From Hymenobacter oligotrophus (GTDB taxonomy: Bacteria; Bacteroidota; Bacteroidia; Cytophagales; Hymenobacteraceae), in NCBI RefSeq assembly GCF_003574965.1, contig NZ_CP032317.1, forward strand, positions 2,170,001-2,234,000: DNA of 64,000 bases, written 5' to 3'. Below the pieces are notes generated by a model. The model was given only the letters and a program-made list of their open reading frames with translations. It did no database searches and had not been told where the DNA came from. Both the position numbers and the translations under genes were made by a program. Below are positions 44,322 through 53,354 of the stretch, piece by piece. How positions within the stretch are numbered: position 1 is the stretch's first letter; each line of letters starts with the position of its first letter.

Positions 44322-44867
44322 TTAGTTGCCGGGCCTGAACACCATGGCGGCCGAGTTCATGCAGTAGCGCAGGCCGGTGGGGCGGGGCCCGTCGTCGAAC
44401 ACGTGGCCAAGGTGGCCGCCGCACGCAGCGCACACAATTTCGTCGCGCTTCATGCCGTAGCTGTTGTCGCTTTGCACTTTCAGCGAGGCGGGCGTGGCCG
44501 GCGCCCAAAAGCTGGGCCACCCCGTACCCGAATCGAACTTTTCGGTGCTGCGAAAAAGCAAGTTTCCGTCGGCAGCGCAGTGGTAACTGCCGGTAGCGTG
44601 GTGGCGGTGAAATTGGTTGGCGAAGGGCCGCTCGGTGCCTTGCTGGCGCAGCACTTTGTACTGCTCGGGCGTGAGCTGCGCCCGCCATTGCGCATCGGTT
44701 TTGCGCACCCGAAACTCGTTGGGCTGGTTGGTGCGCGGCGCAGCCGTTGGGTGCGTTGCCGCGCCGCCCTGCACGGGCTTGGCTGAGGGTTGCGGCGGCG
44801 AGCAGGCGGGCAAAATGCCGCTCAACACGGCCGAAAACAGAGTTAGCGCGAGGCGGGCAAAGGGCAT
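44322..44867 (-). CDS. msrB: Lipoprotein peptide-methionine (R)-S-oxide reductase (MsrB)
   Basis: A 181-residue periplasmic repair enzyme that reduces methionine-R-sulfoxide in proteins. The signal peptide ends with lipobox LPAC, so it should be lipid-anchored. The MsrB domain contains [41 protein letters not shown] and the active-site Cys in [10 protein letters not shown]. The zinc site normally uses two CxxC motifs. Here the second is intact (CAAC) but the first reads CAAD, so one ligand Cys is lost. It may bind zinc weakly or use the Asp. Confidence 0.93.
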   Translation of the reverse strand: MPFARLALTLFSAVLSGILPACSPPQPSAKPVQGGAATHPTAAPRTNQPNEFRVRKTDAQWRAQLTPEQYKVLRQQGTERPFANQFHRHHATGSYHCAADGNLLFRSTEKFDSGTGWPSFWAPATPASLKVQSDNSYGMKRDEIVCAACGGHLGHVFDDGPRPTGLRYCMNSAAMVFRPGN

Positions 44868-45016
44868 AGCAACGGTGCTCAAGCAGGCTGAAAATTCCCT
44901 AGGTATTTGCTGAACGCGACGCCCCCAGGGCTTGTTTGGCGTACCTACGGAGCTAAGCCACAGGGTGGTTTAAGCTCAAACCTTAAGGATAACAAGCATT
45001 TGCGGCCAACATTCCG

Positions 45017-45024
45017 TACCTTTG
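45017..45024 (+). promoter_or_regulatory. Promoter -7 box (TACCTTTG) for typA
   Basis: TAnnTTTG match 19 bases before the ATG at 45044. The nearest TTTG upstream is only 14 bases away, closer than usual. Confidence 0.55.
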
Positions 45025-45043
45025 CGCCCGCAAAACCGCTCTC

Positions 45044-46852
45044 ATGCAGAACATTCGTAACATCGCCATCATCGCGCACGTCGACCACGGCAAGACCACG
45101 CTGGTGGACAAGATTATCCACGCCTCTAAAATTTTCGGGGAACACCAGCAGTTCGACGACCTGATCCTGGACAACAACGACCTGGAGCGGGAACGTGGCA
45201 TTACCATCGTTTCCAAAAACGTTTCGGTACGCTACAAGGACGTTAAAATTAACATCATCGACACCCCTGGTCACGCCGACTTTGGTGGTGAAGTAGAGCG
45301 CGTACTGAAGATGGCCGACGGCGTGCTGCTGCTCGTCGACGCCTTCGAAGGCGCCATGCCCCAAACCCGCTTCGTGCTGTCGAAAGCCATCGACCTAGGC
45401 CTGAAGCCGATTGTGGTGGTAAACAAGGTTGACAAAGAAAACTGCCGCCCCGACGAGGTGCACGAGCAGGTGTTCGACCTGATGTTCAACCTGGGCGCTA
45501 CCGAAGACCAGCTGGACTTCGTAACGCTGTACGGCTCGTCGAAGCAGGGCTGGATGTCGCGCGACTGGAAGCAGAAGACCGAAGACATCACTCCGCTGCT
45601 CGACGCCATCATCGAAGTAATTCCGCCGGCTCCCTTCATCGAGGGCACGCCGCAAATGCAGGTTACCTCGCTCGACTACTCGGCTTTCGTAGGCCGTATT
45701 GCCATCGGACGCGTACACCGCGGCACCCTGAAAGAAGGCGCCAACATGAGCCTGATGAAGGCTGATGGCTCGGTGAAAAAAGTAAAGATCAAAGAACTGC
45801 AGGTGTTCGAAGGCCTCGGCAAAGCCAAAGTGGCCGAAGTGCAGGCCGGCGAAATTTGCGCCGTTACGGGCATCGAAGGCTTCGACATTGGCGACACCAT
45901 CGCCGACGCCGAAAACCCCGAGGCGCTGTCGCGCATCAGCATCGACGAGCCGACGATGAACATGCTGTTCACCATTAACAACTCGCCGTTCTTTGGCAAG
46001 GAAGGCAAGTTTGTAACTTCGCGTCACTTGCGCGACCGTCTGTACAAAGAAACCGAGAAGAACCTGGCCCTGCGCGTGCAGGAAACCGACCGCGAAGACA
46101 CCTTCTTGGTGTACGGCCGTGGTATCCTTCACTTGTCGGTACTCATCGAAACGATGCGCCGCGAAGGCTACGAGTTGCAGGTAGGCCAGCCGCAGGTGCT
46201 GTACAAAGAAGACGACAACGGCAACCGCCTCGAGCCCATCGAGCACCTGGTAGTTGACGTGCCCGAGGAAACAGCCGGCAAGGTTATCGAACTGGTAACC
46301 ATGCGCAAAGGCGAGCTGACCATCATGGAGCCGAAAGGCGACCTGCAGCACCTGGAGTTCAACATTCCGTCGCGCGGCCTGATTGGCCTGCGCAACAACG
46401 TGCTGACAGCTACTGCTGGTGAGGCCATCATGAACCACCGCTTCCAGAGCTACGAGCCTTACAAAGGCGGTATTCCGGGCCGTATCAGCGGTTCGCTCAT
46501 CTCGATGGAGGCTGGTGCGGCAACGGCTTACACGCTCGACAAAATGCAGGACCGCGGGGAGTTTTTCATCGACCCAGGCGAAGAAGTGTACGGCGGCCAG
46601 GTTATCGGCGAACATACCCGCCCGAACGACCTTACCATCAACCTGCAGAAGGGCAAGAAGCTGACGAACATGCGTGCTTCGGGCTCGGATGAAAACGTGA
46701 AGATTCAGCCCAAGCGCCAATTCTCGCTGGAAGACGCCATGGAATACATCCAGAAGGATGAATACCTGGAAGTGACCCCGAAGAGCATCCGCATGCGCAA
46801 GATTCTGCTCGACGAAAACGAGCGTCTGCGCTACGCCAAGAAAGCAGACTAA
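45044..46852 (+). CDS. typA: Translational GTPase TypA/BipA
   Basis: A 602-residue ribosome-associated GTPase involved in stress adaptation and 50S assembly. G1 is AHVDHGKTTL, the switch I region is RERGITIVSKNVSV, G3 is DTPGHADFGGEV and G4 is VVNKVD. After the EF-G-like domains come the BipA-specific C-terminal parts (SRGLIGLRNNVLTATAGEAIMNHRF, NMRASGSDENVKI, EYLEVTPKSIRMRK). Start MQNIRNIAIIAHVDHGK. Single gene with a promoter and a terminator. Confidence 0.98.
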   Translation: MQNIRNIAIIAHVDHGKTTLVDKIIHASKIFGEHQQFDDLILDNNDLERERGITIVSKNVSVRYKDVKINIIDTPGHADFGGEVERVLKMADGVLLLVDAFEGAMPQTRFVLSKAIDLGLKPIVVVNKVDKENCRPDEVHEQVFDLMFNLGATEDQLDFVTLYGSSKQGWMSRDWKQKTEDITPLLDAIIEVIPPAPFIEGTPQMQVTSLDYSAFVGRIAIGRVHRGTLKEGANMSLMKADGSVKKVKIKELQVFEGLGKAKVAEVQAGEICAVTGIEGFDIGDTIADAENPEALSRISIDEPTMNMLFTINNSPFFGKEGKFVTSRHLRDRLYKETEKNLALRVQETDREDTFLVYGRGILHLSVLIETMRREGYELQVGQPQVLYKEDDNGNRLEPIEHLVVDVPEETAGKVIELVTMRKGELTIMEPKGDLQHLEFNIPSRGLIGLRNNVLTATAGEAIMNHRFQSYEPYKGGIPGRISGSLISMEAGAATAYTLDKMQDRGEFFIDPGEEVYGGQVIGEHTRPNDLTINLQKGKKLTNMRASGSDENVKIQPKRQFSLEDAMEYIQKDEYLEVTPKSIRMRKILLDENERLRYAKKAD

Positions 46853-46859
46853 CTCCTTG

Positions 46860-46880
46860 CTGTCGGCTGACAGCTACCCA
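46860..46880. repeat. Three heptads after typA
   Basis: CTGTCGG, CTGACAG and CTACCCA in register, 8 bases after the typA stop. A short relict of the heptad family seen in other spacers. Confidence 0.45.
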
Positions 46881-46887
46881 TTATTGC

Positions 46888-46919
46888 AAAAAGGCGCAGC
46901 TTCGGCCGCGCCTTTTTTG
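46888..46919 (+). terminator. Terminator of typA
   Basis: Stem 46888-46897 with 46908-46917 (AAAAAGGCGC), ending in a T run. The A run on the left makes it usable in both directions. Confidence 0.8.
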
Positions 46920-46937
46920 TTTGTTCGGTACGCGCGG

Positions 46938-47747
46938 CTACCGTTTGCGCAGCAGCCACACATCTTGGCTGGAGGTATTGCCTAGGCGCTGGCCCGGCAC
47001 GTGTTGCAGCACCTCGGTCTGCTGCCCAAACAATTGCTGCAAATAAGCCGTCGGCTGAAACGCGCCAAACATGCGGTGGCCTTCGTTTTCGTAGCTCCGA
47101 ATTACCAGTCGGCCCGCTGCAAAGCGCGCTTGTTCGGCGGGCGTGAGCACTGGCAAAAAGGCCTCGCCGTGGGTAGTAAACAGCAGCACGCCGCCGGGCT
47201 TGGTTACGCGCATCAGCTCCCGAAACCATAGCTGGTGGCCTTGCTCCGACAAATGTGTGAAAATGGAAATGCCGTATACCGCATCAAAAGTGGCTGCTTC
47301 GGCTGCCAGGGGCGGCTCGATGCCGTTCTGCAGAAATGCGGTATCGGGGCGGGCTAGGTGTTGGCGGCACCACGCCACAAACTCGGGGTTGTAATCGGTG
47401 CCGGTGTAGCGGCAGCCGTGGCCCAGCACCTCGGGCAAATGCCTAATTACGCGCCCCGGGCCGCAGCCCCAATCGAGCAGGTGGGCGTTGCGCAGCTCGA
47501 GGTGCGGCGAAAGCAAATCGCAAATCCACTGCGCGGTGTCGCGTCCGCCTTCGTAGTACTTGCGGTAGTTCAGCTGATAGGTTTCGTAAAGCGGGTAGTC
47601 GGGCGGCAAGGCCACGGCGGGGTTGGCAGCCCGAAACGCGCGGTTTTGCTGTCGGTTCTGGTACCGAACGAAGCCGTAGCGCACGAGGTCGGCGCCGTAA
47701 ATCAGGCCAACGCGGCGCAGCAGATTGGACAGGAAAGCTTTGTTCAT
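46938..47747 (-). CDS. Class I SAM-dependent methyltransferase
   Basis: A 269-residue Rossmann-fold methyltransferase. Motif I is LLDWGCGPGRVIRHL (about residue 90), the acidic motif II follows (YTGTDYNPEFVAWC), and AVYGISIFTHLSEQGHQLWF and MRVTKPGGVLLFTTHG are motifs IV-V. The N-terminal 60 residues (basic, then YQLNYRKYYEGG) are of the kind found in sugar or lipid methyltransferases, but the substrate is not identifiable. Start at 47747. Single gene convergent with typA. Confidence 0.85.
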   Translation of the reverse strand: MNKAFLSNLLRRVGLIYGADLVRYGFVRYQNRQQNRAFRAANPAVALPPDYPLYETYQLNYRKYYEGGRDTAQWICDLLSPHLELRNAHLLDWGCGPGRVIRHLPEVLGHGCRYTGTDYNPEFVAWCRQHLARPDTAFLQNGIEPPLAAEAATFDAVYGISIFTHLSEQGHQLWFRELMRVTKPGGVLLFTTHGEAFLPVLTPAEQARFAAGRLVIRSYENEGHRMFGAFQPTAYLQQLFGQQTEVLQHVPGQRLGNTSSQDVWLLRKR

Positions 47748-47896
47748 CGGTGCAATATCGCACTTCAGAAGGGCCTTGCGCCTGCGTGGCGGCCCTGCAT
47801 TGCGCTTATCCATCGAAACCGTTCGGCCAAGGCAGCAACCGCATCTTGGTTACTGAATATTGCGGTATCTTCCGCCACAAACCAACTGCGCCGCTT

Positions 47897-48838
47897 ATGC
47901 CAGTATCCCTACACTTTTCGGGGCGCCCGAAGCTTGCCGCCGCAGCAGCCACAACTGGGGGCGCACTGCTGGCGGCGTTGGGTGTGGCGCACGCGCAAAC
48001 GGGCATTGTGGCCGGGCAAGTAAGCGGGTTGCAGCACCAAGTGCTGACGCCAGAGCGGGTACTGACCTCGGCCCTGACGTACGCCGGTGGCAATACCCCG
48101 CTGAACACCCGTCGGCTCGATTCGCTTGACGTGGACGCCGACGGGCGCTTTGAGGTGTTCCTGGCCACCGACGCTACCCTGCAGGCTGGCAAGTACCCCA
48201 TTGCCTCGGCCGTTGTGTGGATACGCGGCGGCGAAATCCTGAAAACCCAAACAACCTTCAGGCCCACGGCCGTAGCTCTGCCCAGCGGGGCGCCCATCAA
48301 GGACAGTACTCTCCCCTTCGTGCCCGGAAGCTCCGCCCCTACCTGGGCGCCGGCCACCATCGGCGGGTACACCGACCCCGAACTGGCGCTGGCGTTGGAA
48401 GCCTCGAACCCCGGCGGCCTGCAGCAGTTGGGCGAGTGGCGCGACGGGGCTCCGCACTACGTTGGCTTTCGGTTGGGCACTGCCTCGGCGGGCTACCGCT
48501 ACGGCTGGTTGCTGCTGCAGGCCTCGGTGCTGTACTCGGGCTGCACGCTTCGGGCGGCGGCGTACGCGGTGCAGCCCCGCACCGCATTGCCCGCCCAGCC
48601 AGCAGCCGAATTGGCCGCGTTTCGGGCGGGCCCTAACCCGGTGTTGCAAACCTTGCACCTGCAGGTACCAGCGGCCGGGCTGCTGCACATCCACGATGCC
48701 CTAGGTCGGCGGTACTACGGCCAGCCAACGGGGGCGGGCCCGCTGCAACTCGATGTGGCTGGCTGGCCGGCGGGCTTGTACTTCGCTTCGCTGACTACTG
48801 ATAACGGCCGCGTGGTGCACCGCTTGCTGAAGCAGTAG
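47897..48838 (+). CDS. Exported protein with T9SS sorting domain, unknown
   Basis: A 313-residue protein with a long signal peptide (basic start, LAAAAATTGGALLAALGVAHAQ). The middle has no recognised domain (SLDVDADGRFEVFLATDATL, GGYTDPELALALEASNPGG). The C-terminus FRAGPNPVLQTLHLQVPAAG to GLYFASLTTDNGRVVHRLL fits the type A sorting domain used for secretion and surface attachment by the type IX system. It is likely a surface or secreted protein. Start ATG at 47897. Confidence 0.75.
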   Translation: MPVSLHFSGRPKLAAAAATTGGALLAALGVAHAQTGIVAGQVSGLQHQVLTPERVLTSALTYAGGNTPLNTRRLDSLDVDADGRFEVFLATDATLQAGKYPIASAVVWIRGGEILKTQTTFRPTAVALPSGAPIKDSTLPFVPGSSAPTWAPATIGGYTDPELALALEASNPGGLQQLGEWRDGAPHYVGFRLGTASAGYRYGWLLLQASVLYSGCTLRAAAYAVQPRTALPAQPAAELAAFRAGPNPVLQTLHLQVPAAGLLHIHDALGRRYYGQPTGAGPLQLDVAGWPAGLYFASLTTDNGRVVHRLLKQ

Positions 48839-48843
48839 GCCGC

Positions 48844-49116
48844 CTACCGTTTCACCTCGAAGCGCGCATAGCCTTGCACCACGCCGGTTTGCACCTCTAC
48901 TTTATCGACGCGGGCGGCGGGCGGCCCTTGGCGGCACCACTGCTCTAGGGCACCTAGGGCGTCGGCGGGGCCTTCGGCTTCGATGGTTACGGTGCCGTCG
49001 GGCTCGTTGCGGGCGTAGCCATGCAGGCCCAGCCGGCGTGCCTCGTGCTGCGACGATTGCCGGAAAAACACGCCCTGCACGCGGCCGTGGATGCGGAAAG
49101 TGCGGTGTTCGATCAT
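48844..49116 (-). CDS. acyP: Acylphosphatase
   Basis: A 90-residue enzyme that hydrolyses carboxyl-phosphate bonds in acyl phosphates. Both signatures are present: GRVQGVFFRQSSQ with the catalytic Arg, and GYARNEPDGTVTIEAEG with the catalytic Asn. Start MIEHRTFRIHG at 49116. A TATTTTTG box is 30 bases upstream. It converges on the T9SS protein gene, with 5 bases between the stops. Confidence 0.95.
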   Translation of the reverse strand: MIEHRTFRIHGRVQGVFFRQSSQHEARRLGLHGYARNEPDGTVTIEAEGPADALGALEQWCRQGPPAARVDKVEVQTGVVQGYARFEVKR

Positions 49117-49146
49117 AGCTGCCAAAGCCGATAGTACGTAAGCCGC

Positions 49147-49154
49147 CAAAAATA
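49147..49154 (-). promoter_or_regulatory. Promoter -7 box (TATTTTTG) for the acylphosphatase gene
   Basis: TAnnTTTG on the minus strand, 30 bases before the start at 49116, in the divergent gap with nagA. Confidence 0.5.
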
Positions 49155-49207
49155 CTGCCGTGCCGCGGTTGCGGTTTCGGCACCCCGGCCCTAGCATCCC
49201 GAGGCAC

Positions 49208-50341
49208 ATGCGCTACGCCCTTACCAATGCCGTTTTGCACACCGGTCACGCCGAGCTGCTCCACCACGCCGTCGTTATCAGCGGCAGCAACATTGAGGCG
49301 GTGGTGCCTGCGGCCACGTTGCCAGCCGATTTGCGTACCTACGACCTAGGCGGACTGCACGTAGCGCCGGGCCTGATTGATTTGCAAGTGTATGGCACGC
49401 ACGGGGCGCTGTTTTCGACGCAGCCAACCACCGCGGTGCTGGCCCGCATGCAGGAGGCGTTTTGGGAGCAAGGCACCACGCACTTTCTGGCCACCATGCC
49501 CACCAACTCGCCGGCCCTCATGCGTGAGGCCGTAGTGGCTGGCCACGCGTTTCGGGCCGAACACCCCAACGGCGGTTTGCTGGGCGTGCACCTCGAGGGG
49601 CCCTGCATCAGCCACGAGAAAAAGGGCGCCCACCAAGCCGCGTTTATTCGGGCACCCGATGCAACCGAGCTGCGCGAGTGGCTGCATGCGGGCCCGGGCA
49701 CATTGCGCATGCTTACCATGGCGCCCGAAGCCGCCACGCCCGAGGCTTTGGCTTTGCTGCGCGAAGCCGGCGTGGTGCTATCGGCGGGCCATACCAACGC
49801 CACGTACGCGCAGGCTACGGCCGCTTTCGGCCAGGGCTTTGCGGCGGCCACGCACTTGTTCAACGCCATGTCGCAGCTTACGGGGCGCGAGCCGGGCGTG
49901 GTGGGCGCCGTGTACGACTGCGTTACTGCCTGCGCCAGCATCATTGCCGATGGCGTGCACTGCGATTTTGCGGCGGTGCGCATCAGCCACAAACTCATGG
50001 GCGAGCGGCTGTTTCTGATTACCGATGCCGTGGCCGAAAGCCCCGACGGCGCGTACCAGTTCCGCCACGCCGGCGACCGGTTCGTGGATCGGCAGGGCAC
50101 GCTGGCGGGTTCGGCGCTTACCATGCTGCAAGCCGTGCGCAACTGCGTGCACCACGTGGGCATTCCGCTGGCCGAAAGCTTGCGCATGGCCTCCCTCTAC
50201 CCTGCCCGCGTGCTGGGCCTGCAACACCACCTAGGGCTGCTAGCGCCCGGCTACCAAGCCAGCCTGTGCCTGTTCGACGACCAGCTGGAGCCGCGCGGTG
50301 CGGTGGTGGCCGGCGCGTTGCGTTTGCGCAACCCTGCCTAG
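49208..50341 (+). CDS. nagA: N-acetylglucosamine-6-phosphate deacetylase
   Basis: A 377-residue amidohydrolase that removes acetate from GlcNAc-6-phosphate in amino-sugar catabolism and wall recycling. Motifs: VAPGLIDLQVYGTHG (HG of the usual metal site HxH appears as QVYGTHG), LGVHLEGPCIS with the metal-binding Glu, SAGHTNATYAQ and ATHLFNAMS with the two His ligands, and LITDAVAESPDG with the catalytic Asp. Start MRYALTNAVLHTG at 49208. No nagB is adjacent. It ends 13 bases from the convergent methyltransferase gene. Confidence 0.93.
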   Translation: MRYALTNAVLHTGHAELLHHAVVISGSNIEAVVPAATLPADLRTYDLGGLHVAPGLIDLQVYGTHGALFSTQPTTAVLARMQEAFWEQGTTHFLATMPTNSPALMREAVVAGHAFRAEHPNGGLLGVHLEGPCISHEKKGAHQAAFIRAPDATELREWLHAGPGTLRMLTMAPEAATPEALALLREAGVVLSAGHTNATYAQATAAFGQGFAAATHLFNAMSQLTGREPGVVGAVYDCVTACASIIADGVHCDFAAVRISHKLMGERLFLITDAVAESPDGAYQFRHAGDRFVDRQGTLAGSALTMLQAVRNCVHHVGIPLAESLRMASLYPARVLGLQHHLGLLAPGYQASLCLFDDQLEPRGAVVAGALRLRNPA

Positions 50342-50353
50342 GTACGCAGGGCC

Positions 50354-51172
50354 CTAATTGCGAGTGGCAGCCACGTCGCGCTGGCGCACGGCCTCGAAGG
50401 CAAGCACCGCCGTGGCCGTGCTCACGTTCAGCGAATCGATGTATCCGCGCATCGGAATGATAATGGTATGGTCGCAGGCGGCGATGAGCTCGGGCGTGAG
50501 GCCGTCGGCTTCGGTGCCCATCAGCAGCGCCGTGGGGCCGCGGTAGTCGAAACTGGTGTAGGGCTGGGCCGCGGGCGAAAGGGCGGCCGCGTAGGTACGA
50601 ATGCCGTGCTGCCGGCACCAGCCCAGCAGCTCCTCGCGCGTGGTGGCCACCACCGGCACCGTAAACACGCAGCCAATGCTCGAGCGGATGGCGTTGGGGT
50701 TAAACAAATCGGTGCGCGGGTCGCACACAATCACGGCGTCGGCCTGGGCGGCGTCGGCCGTGCGCAGCACGGCCCCTAGGTTGCCGGGCTTCTCTACGGC
50801 CTCCAGCACCAGCAGCAGCGGGTTGGCGGGCAGGTTCAGCTCGGGCAAGCGGCGCAGCGGGGGCTTGGCCAGGGCCAGTACGCCGTCGGAGCCTTCGCGG
50901 TAAGCCACCTTCTCAAATACCGCCTTCGACACCTCAAACCACTCCGTGTTGGCTTCCAGCACTTGCCGCAACTCCAACTGTTGGGCGCGCGGCAGCAGCT
51001 CGGGGCACACAAATACGGTGGGCACCTCCACGCCTGCGGCGCGGGCAATGGTTAGCTCGCGCAGGCCCTCCACAATGGTAAGCCCCTGGGCCCGGCGCTC
51101 CGACGATTTCTGCTGCAGGCGCAGCAGGTTTTTGATGCGGGGGTTTTGCGGGCTGCTGATCGGGTCGGGCAT
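50354..51172 (-). CDS. TrmH/SpoU family RNA 2'-O-methyltransferase
   Basis: A 272-residue SPOUT (trefoil-knot) methyltransferase. The N-terminal substrate-binding domain (NPRIKNLLRLQQKSSERRAQGLTIVEGLREL) is typical of RlmB/TsnR-like rRNA enzymes. The knot motifs are LLVLEAVEKPGNLGAVLRTADAAQADAV, ALLMGTEADGLTP and IIPMRGYIDSLNVSTATAVLAFE. The exact rRNA or tRNA site is not predictable. A TATCTTTG box lies 26 bases upstream of the start at 51172. Confidence 0.92.
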   Translation of the reverse strand: MPDPISSPQNPRIKNLLRLQQKSSERRAQGLTIVEGLRELTIARAAGVEVPTVFVCPELLPRAQQLELRQVLEANTEWFEVSKAVFEKVAYREGSDGVLALAKPPLRRLPELNLPANPLLLVLEAVEKPGNLGAVLRTADAAQADAVIVCDPRTDLFNPNAIRSSIGCVFTVPVVATTREELLGWCRQHGIRTYAAALSPAAQPYTSFDYRGPTALLMGTEADGLTPELIAACDHTIIIPMRGYIDSLNVSTATAVLAFEAVRQRDVAATRN

Positions 51173-51198
51173 GGTGCGGGAGCTAAGCGTGAGCCGCG

Positions 51199-51206
51199 CA
51201 AAGATA
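51199..51206 (-). promoter_or_regulatory. Promoter -7 box (TATCTTTG) for the SPOUT methyltransferase
   Basis: TAnnTTTG on the minus strand, 26 bases before the start. Confidence 0.5.
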
Positions 51207-51293
51207 CGGCATTGCCTACGCCACGCGGTTTTTGCCAGGCTGCGGGCCGGGGTGTGTATCTTGCATATCCCGTAGCCTACGGTATTTCCCAAC

Positions 51294-52820
51294 ATGGCCT
51301 TCAACACGAAAACCAAACTGTACATCGGCTTTTTCATCGCGGCCGGTGTGCTGCTGCTCACGGCGGTGGCTTCGTTCATCAGCACCCGGCAGCTGAGCAA
51401 CCGCACCCGCTGGGTGGAGCACTCGTACCAGGTAATGCAGCAACTCAAGGACATGGAGCTGCGCATCAAGGACGCCCGCTCGGGCGTGCGCGGCTACTTG
51501 CTTACGGCCGATACCGTGTACCTAGGGCTCTACAACAAAGCCAAAGGGCAAGTATCGGTGCACCTCACCGAGGTCGATCGGCTGATGCAGGACAACCCCC
51601 AGCAGCAGCTGCGGCTCGATACCCTCCAGACCTTGGTGAGCTTGCAGATGCGCCTGCTCTCCGACCTGGCCCGCGGGCAGGGCCGCCTCTCGCGCTCGGC
51701 GCTGCAAACCCTCGTCGATACCGACCGCCAAACCATGCGCGCCGTGGAGCGCATGCTGGGCCGGGCCCGCACCCGCGAGCTTGAAATTTTGCAGGAGCGC
51801 AGCTCCGAGCAAAACACCTACGAAACCATTACGCCGGCCATTATTCTGGTATCGGCCGCGTTTGCCATTGTCATTACGCTGTGGCTTTTTTGGCGTGTAA
51901 GCGTGGAAATTACGGCCAACGAGCGCCTCCAGCGCGAGCTAACGGCCGCCAACGAGGGCATAGCACACCGCATCAGCATCATTGAGAACCTGGCCAACCA
52001 AGTAGTGCAGGGCGACTACAAGGTAAAAATAAAGGACAAGGAGCGCGACAGCCTGGGCAACCTGGCCACCTCGCTCAACCGCATGACGCAAACCCTCGAC
52101 GACACCTTTACGGCTCTTGAGAAACGCAACCGCGAGCTGGACCAATTTGCCTACGTAGCCTCGCACGACCTGAAAGCCCCCCTGCGCGGCGTAAGCACGG
52201 TGGTGAAATGGATTGAGGACGAGCTCGGCCACGAGCTGTCCGACAAAATGCGCGAGTATTTCGGGCTGATGAAGGGCCGCCTCTCGCGCCTCGAAGACCT
52301 GATTAACGGCCTGTTGGCCTACGCCCGCGTGGGCCGCACCCAGCAACGCCTCGAAGAAGTAAACGTGGAGCACTTGGTGCATGAGGTAACCGATTTGGTG
52401 GTGCCCCCCACCTTCGAGCTGCGCATCGAGGGCACGCTGCCCACCCTGCTAACCGACCGCCTGAGCCTGCAACAAGTGTTTACCAACCTGCTCAGCAACG
52501 CCGTGAAATACCACCACAGCAAGCAAGGGCTTATCCGCATCGGCTGCCACGAGGCGGGCAAGCAGTACGAGTTTCGGGTGCAGGACGACGGCCCCGGCAT
52601 TGCGCCCGAGTACCACGAAAAGATCTTCTTGATGTTCCAGACGCTGCGCGACCGGCACACCGCCGAAAGCACCGGCATCGGCCTGAGCATCGTCAAGAAG
52701 ATTATCGACGAGCAGCGCGGCAGCATTCGGGTGGACTCGGCGGTGGGCCACGGGGCGGCGTTTGTGTTTACCTGGCCCAAGCAGCCGGTGGGCGTGGCCC
52801 TGAGCAAAGCCGAATTGTAA
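51294..52820 (+). CDS. Sensor histidine kinase with CHASE3 and HAMP domains
   Basis: A 508-residue membrane kinase. TM1 is at about 10-30. A periplasmic CHASE3 domain follows (YQVMQQLKDMELRIKDARSGVRGYLLT), then TM2 at about 180-203, a HAMP-like linker, and a coiled segment up to about 280. The HisKA box FAYVASHDLKAPLRGV has the phospho-His at about 291. The ATPase domain has the N box (VFTNLLSNAVKYH), G1 (DDGPGIAPEY) and G2 (TGIGLSIV). A one-domain response regulator lies 54 bases downstream and is the likely partner. The signal is unknown. Confidence 0.95.
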   Translation: MAFNTKTKLYIGFFIAAGVLLLTAVASFISTRQLSNRTRWVEHSYQVMQQLKDMELRIKDARSGVRGYLLTADTVYLGLYNKAKGQVSVHLTEVDRLMQDNPQQQLRLDTLQTLVSLQMRLLSDLARGQGRLSRSALQTLVDTDRQTMRAVERMLGRARTRELEILQERSSEQNTYETITPAIILVSAAFAIVITLWLFWRVSVEITANERLQRELTAANEGIAHRISIIENLANQVVQGDYKVKIKDKERDSLGNLATSLNRMTQTLDDTFTALEKRNRELDQFAYVASHDLKAPLRGVSTVVKWIEDELGHELSDKMREYFGLMKGRLSRLEDLINGLLAYARVGRTQQRLEEVNVEHLVHEVTDLVVPPTFELRIEGTLPTLLTDRLSLQQVFTNLLSNAVKYHHSKQGLIRIGCHEAGKQYEFRVQDDGPGIAPEYHEKIFLMFQTLRDRHTAESTGIGLSIVKKIIDEQRGSIRVDSAVGHGAAFVFTWPKQPVGVALSKAEL

Positions 52821-52843
52821 CCCAGGCTTCGGCTGCCGTAGCT

Positions 52844-52851
52844 TACCTTTG
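52844..52851 (+). promoter_or_regulatory. Promoter -7 box (TACCTTTG) for the response regulator
   Basis: TAnnTTTG match 23 bases before the ATG at 52875, so the regulator may also be transcribed on its own. Confidence 0.5.
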
Positions 52852-52874
52852 CGCATTCACCACTTTGCTCGCCA

Positions 52875-53291
52875 ATGCGTTCCGTTCTGCTAGTAGAAGA
52901 CGATTTTTTCGACACGATGACCGTGCAGAAATCGTTCGAGAAATTTAGCGTGCCGCACAAACTCTACACGGCCTTCAACGGGCTCGAGGCGCTGGATTTG
53001 TTGCTGGGCCTGAACGGCGTGGAGCCCATCCGGCCGCTGCCCGAGGTGATCCTGCTCGATCTGAATATGCCCAAGATGAACGGGTTCGAGTTTCTGGCCG
53101 AGCTAAACACCCACGAGGAACTGCGCCATATTCCGGTGTTTATCACCACCACTTCCGAAATGGACATCGACCGCCTGCAGGCCGAGCAGCACAACGTGCG
53201 CGGGTACATCGTGAAGCCCATCGATTTCGAGAACACCCGCGACATGATCGACAGCATGAGCCTGCTCGAAACTTTGCTGAAGCCCGAGTAG
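52875..53291 (+). CDS. Single-domain response regulator
   Basis: A 138-residue receiver with no output domain. Acidic pocket LLVEDDFFD, phospho-acceptor Asp 62 in ILLDLNMPKMNGFEF, conserved Thr in VFITTTSE, and Lys in GYIVKPIDF. The shape (long loop around LGLNGVEPIRPLP) resembles the Rcp1-type regulators that pair with phytochrome-like kinases. It probably takes phosphate from the CHASE3 kinase upstream and acts by protein contact or in a relay. Confidence 0.95.
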   Translation: MRSVLLVEDDFFDTMTVQKSFEKFSVPHKLYTAFNGLEALDLLLGLNGVEPIRPLPEVILLDLNMPKMNGFEFLAELNTHEELRHIPVFITTTSEMDIDRLQAEQHNVRGYIVKPIDFENTRDMIDSMSLLETLLKPE

Positions 53292-53313
53292 CCTTTGTGG
53301 CAAGCCAACAACC

Positions 53314-53354
53314 GCGGGGCCGCCGAACTTTGGTTTGGCGGCCCCGCTGTTTTG
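53314..53354 (+). terminator. Terminator after the kinase-regulator pair
   Basis: Stem 53314-53324 with 53337-53347 (GCGGGGCCGCC), followed by TGTTTT. Confidence 0.8.

Noticed and set aside
45395-46720. 441-codon frame opposite typA
   Set aside because: Shadow frame; typA is unambiguous.
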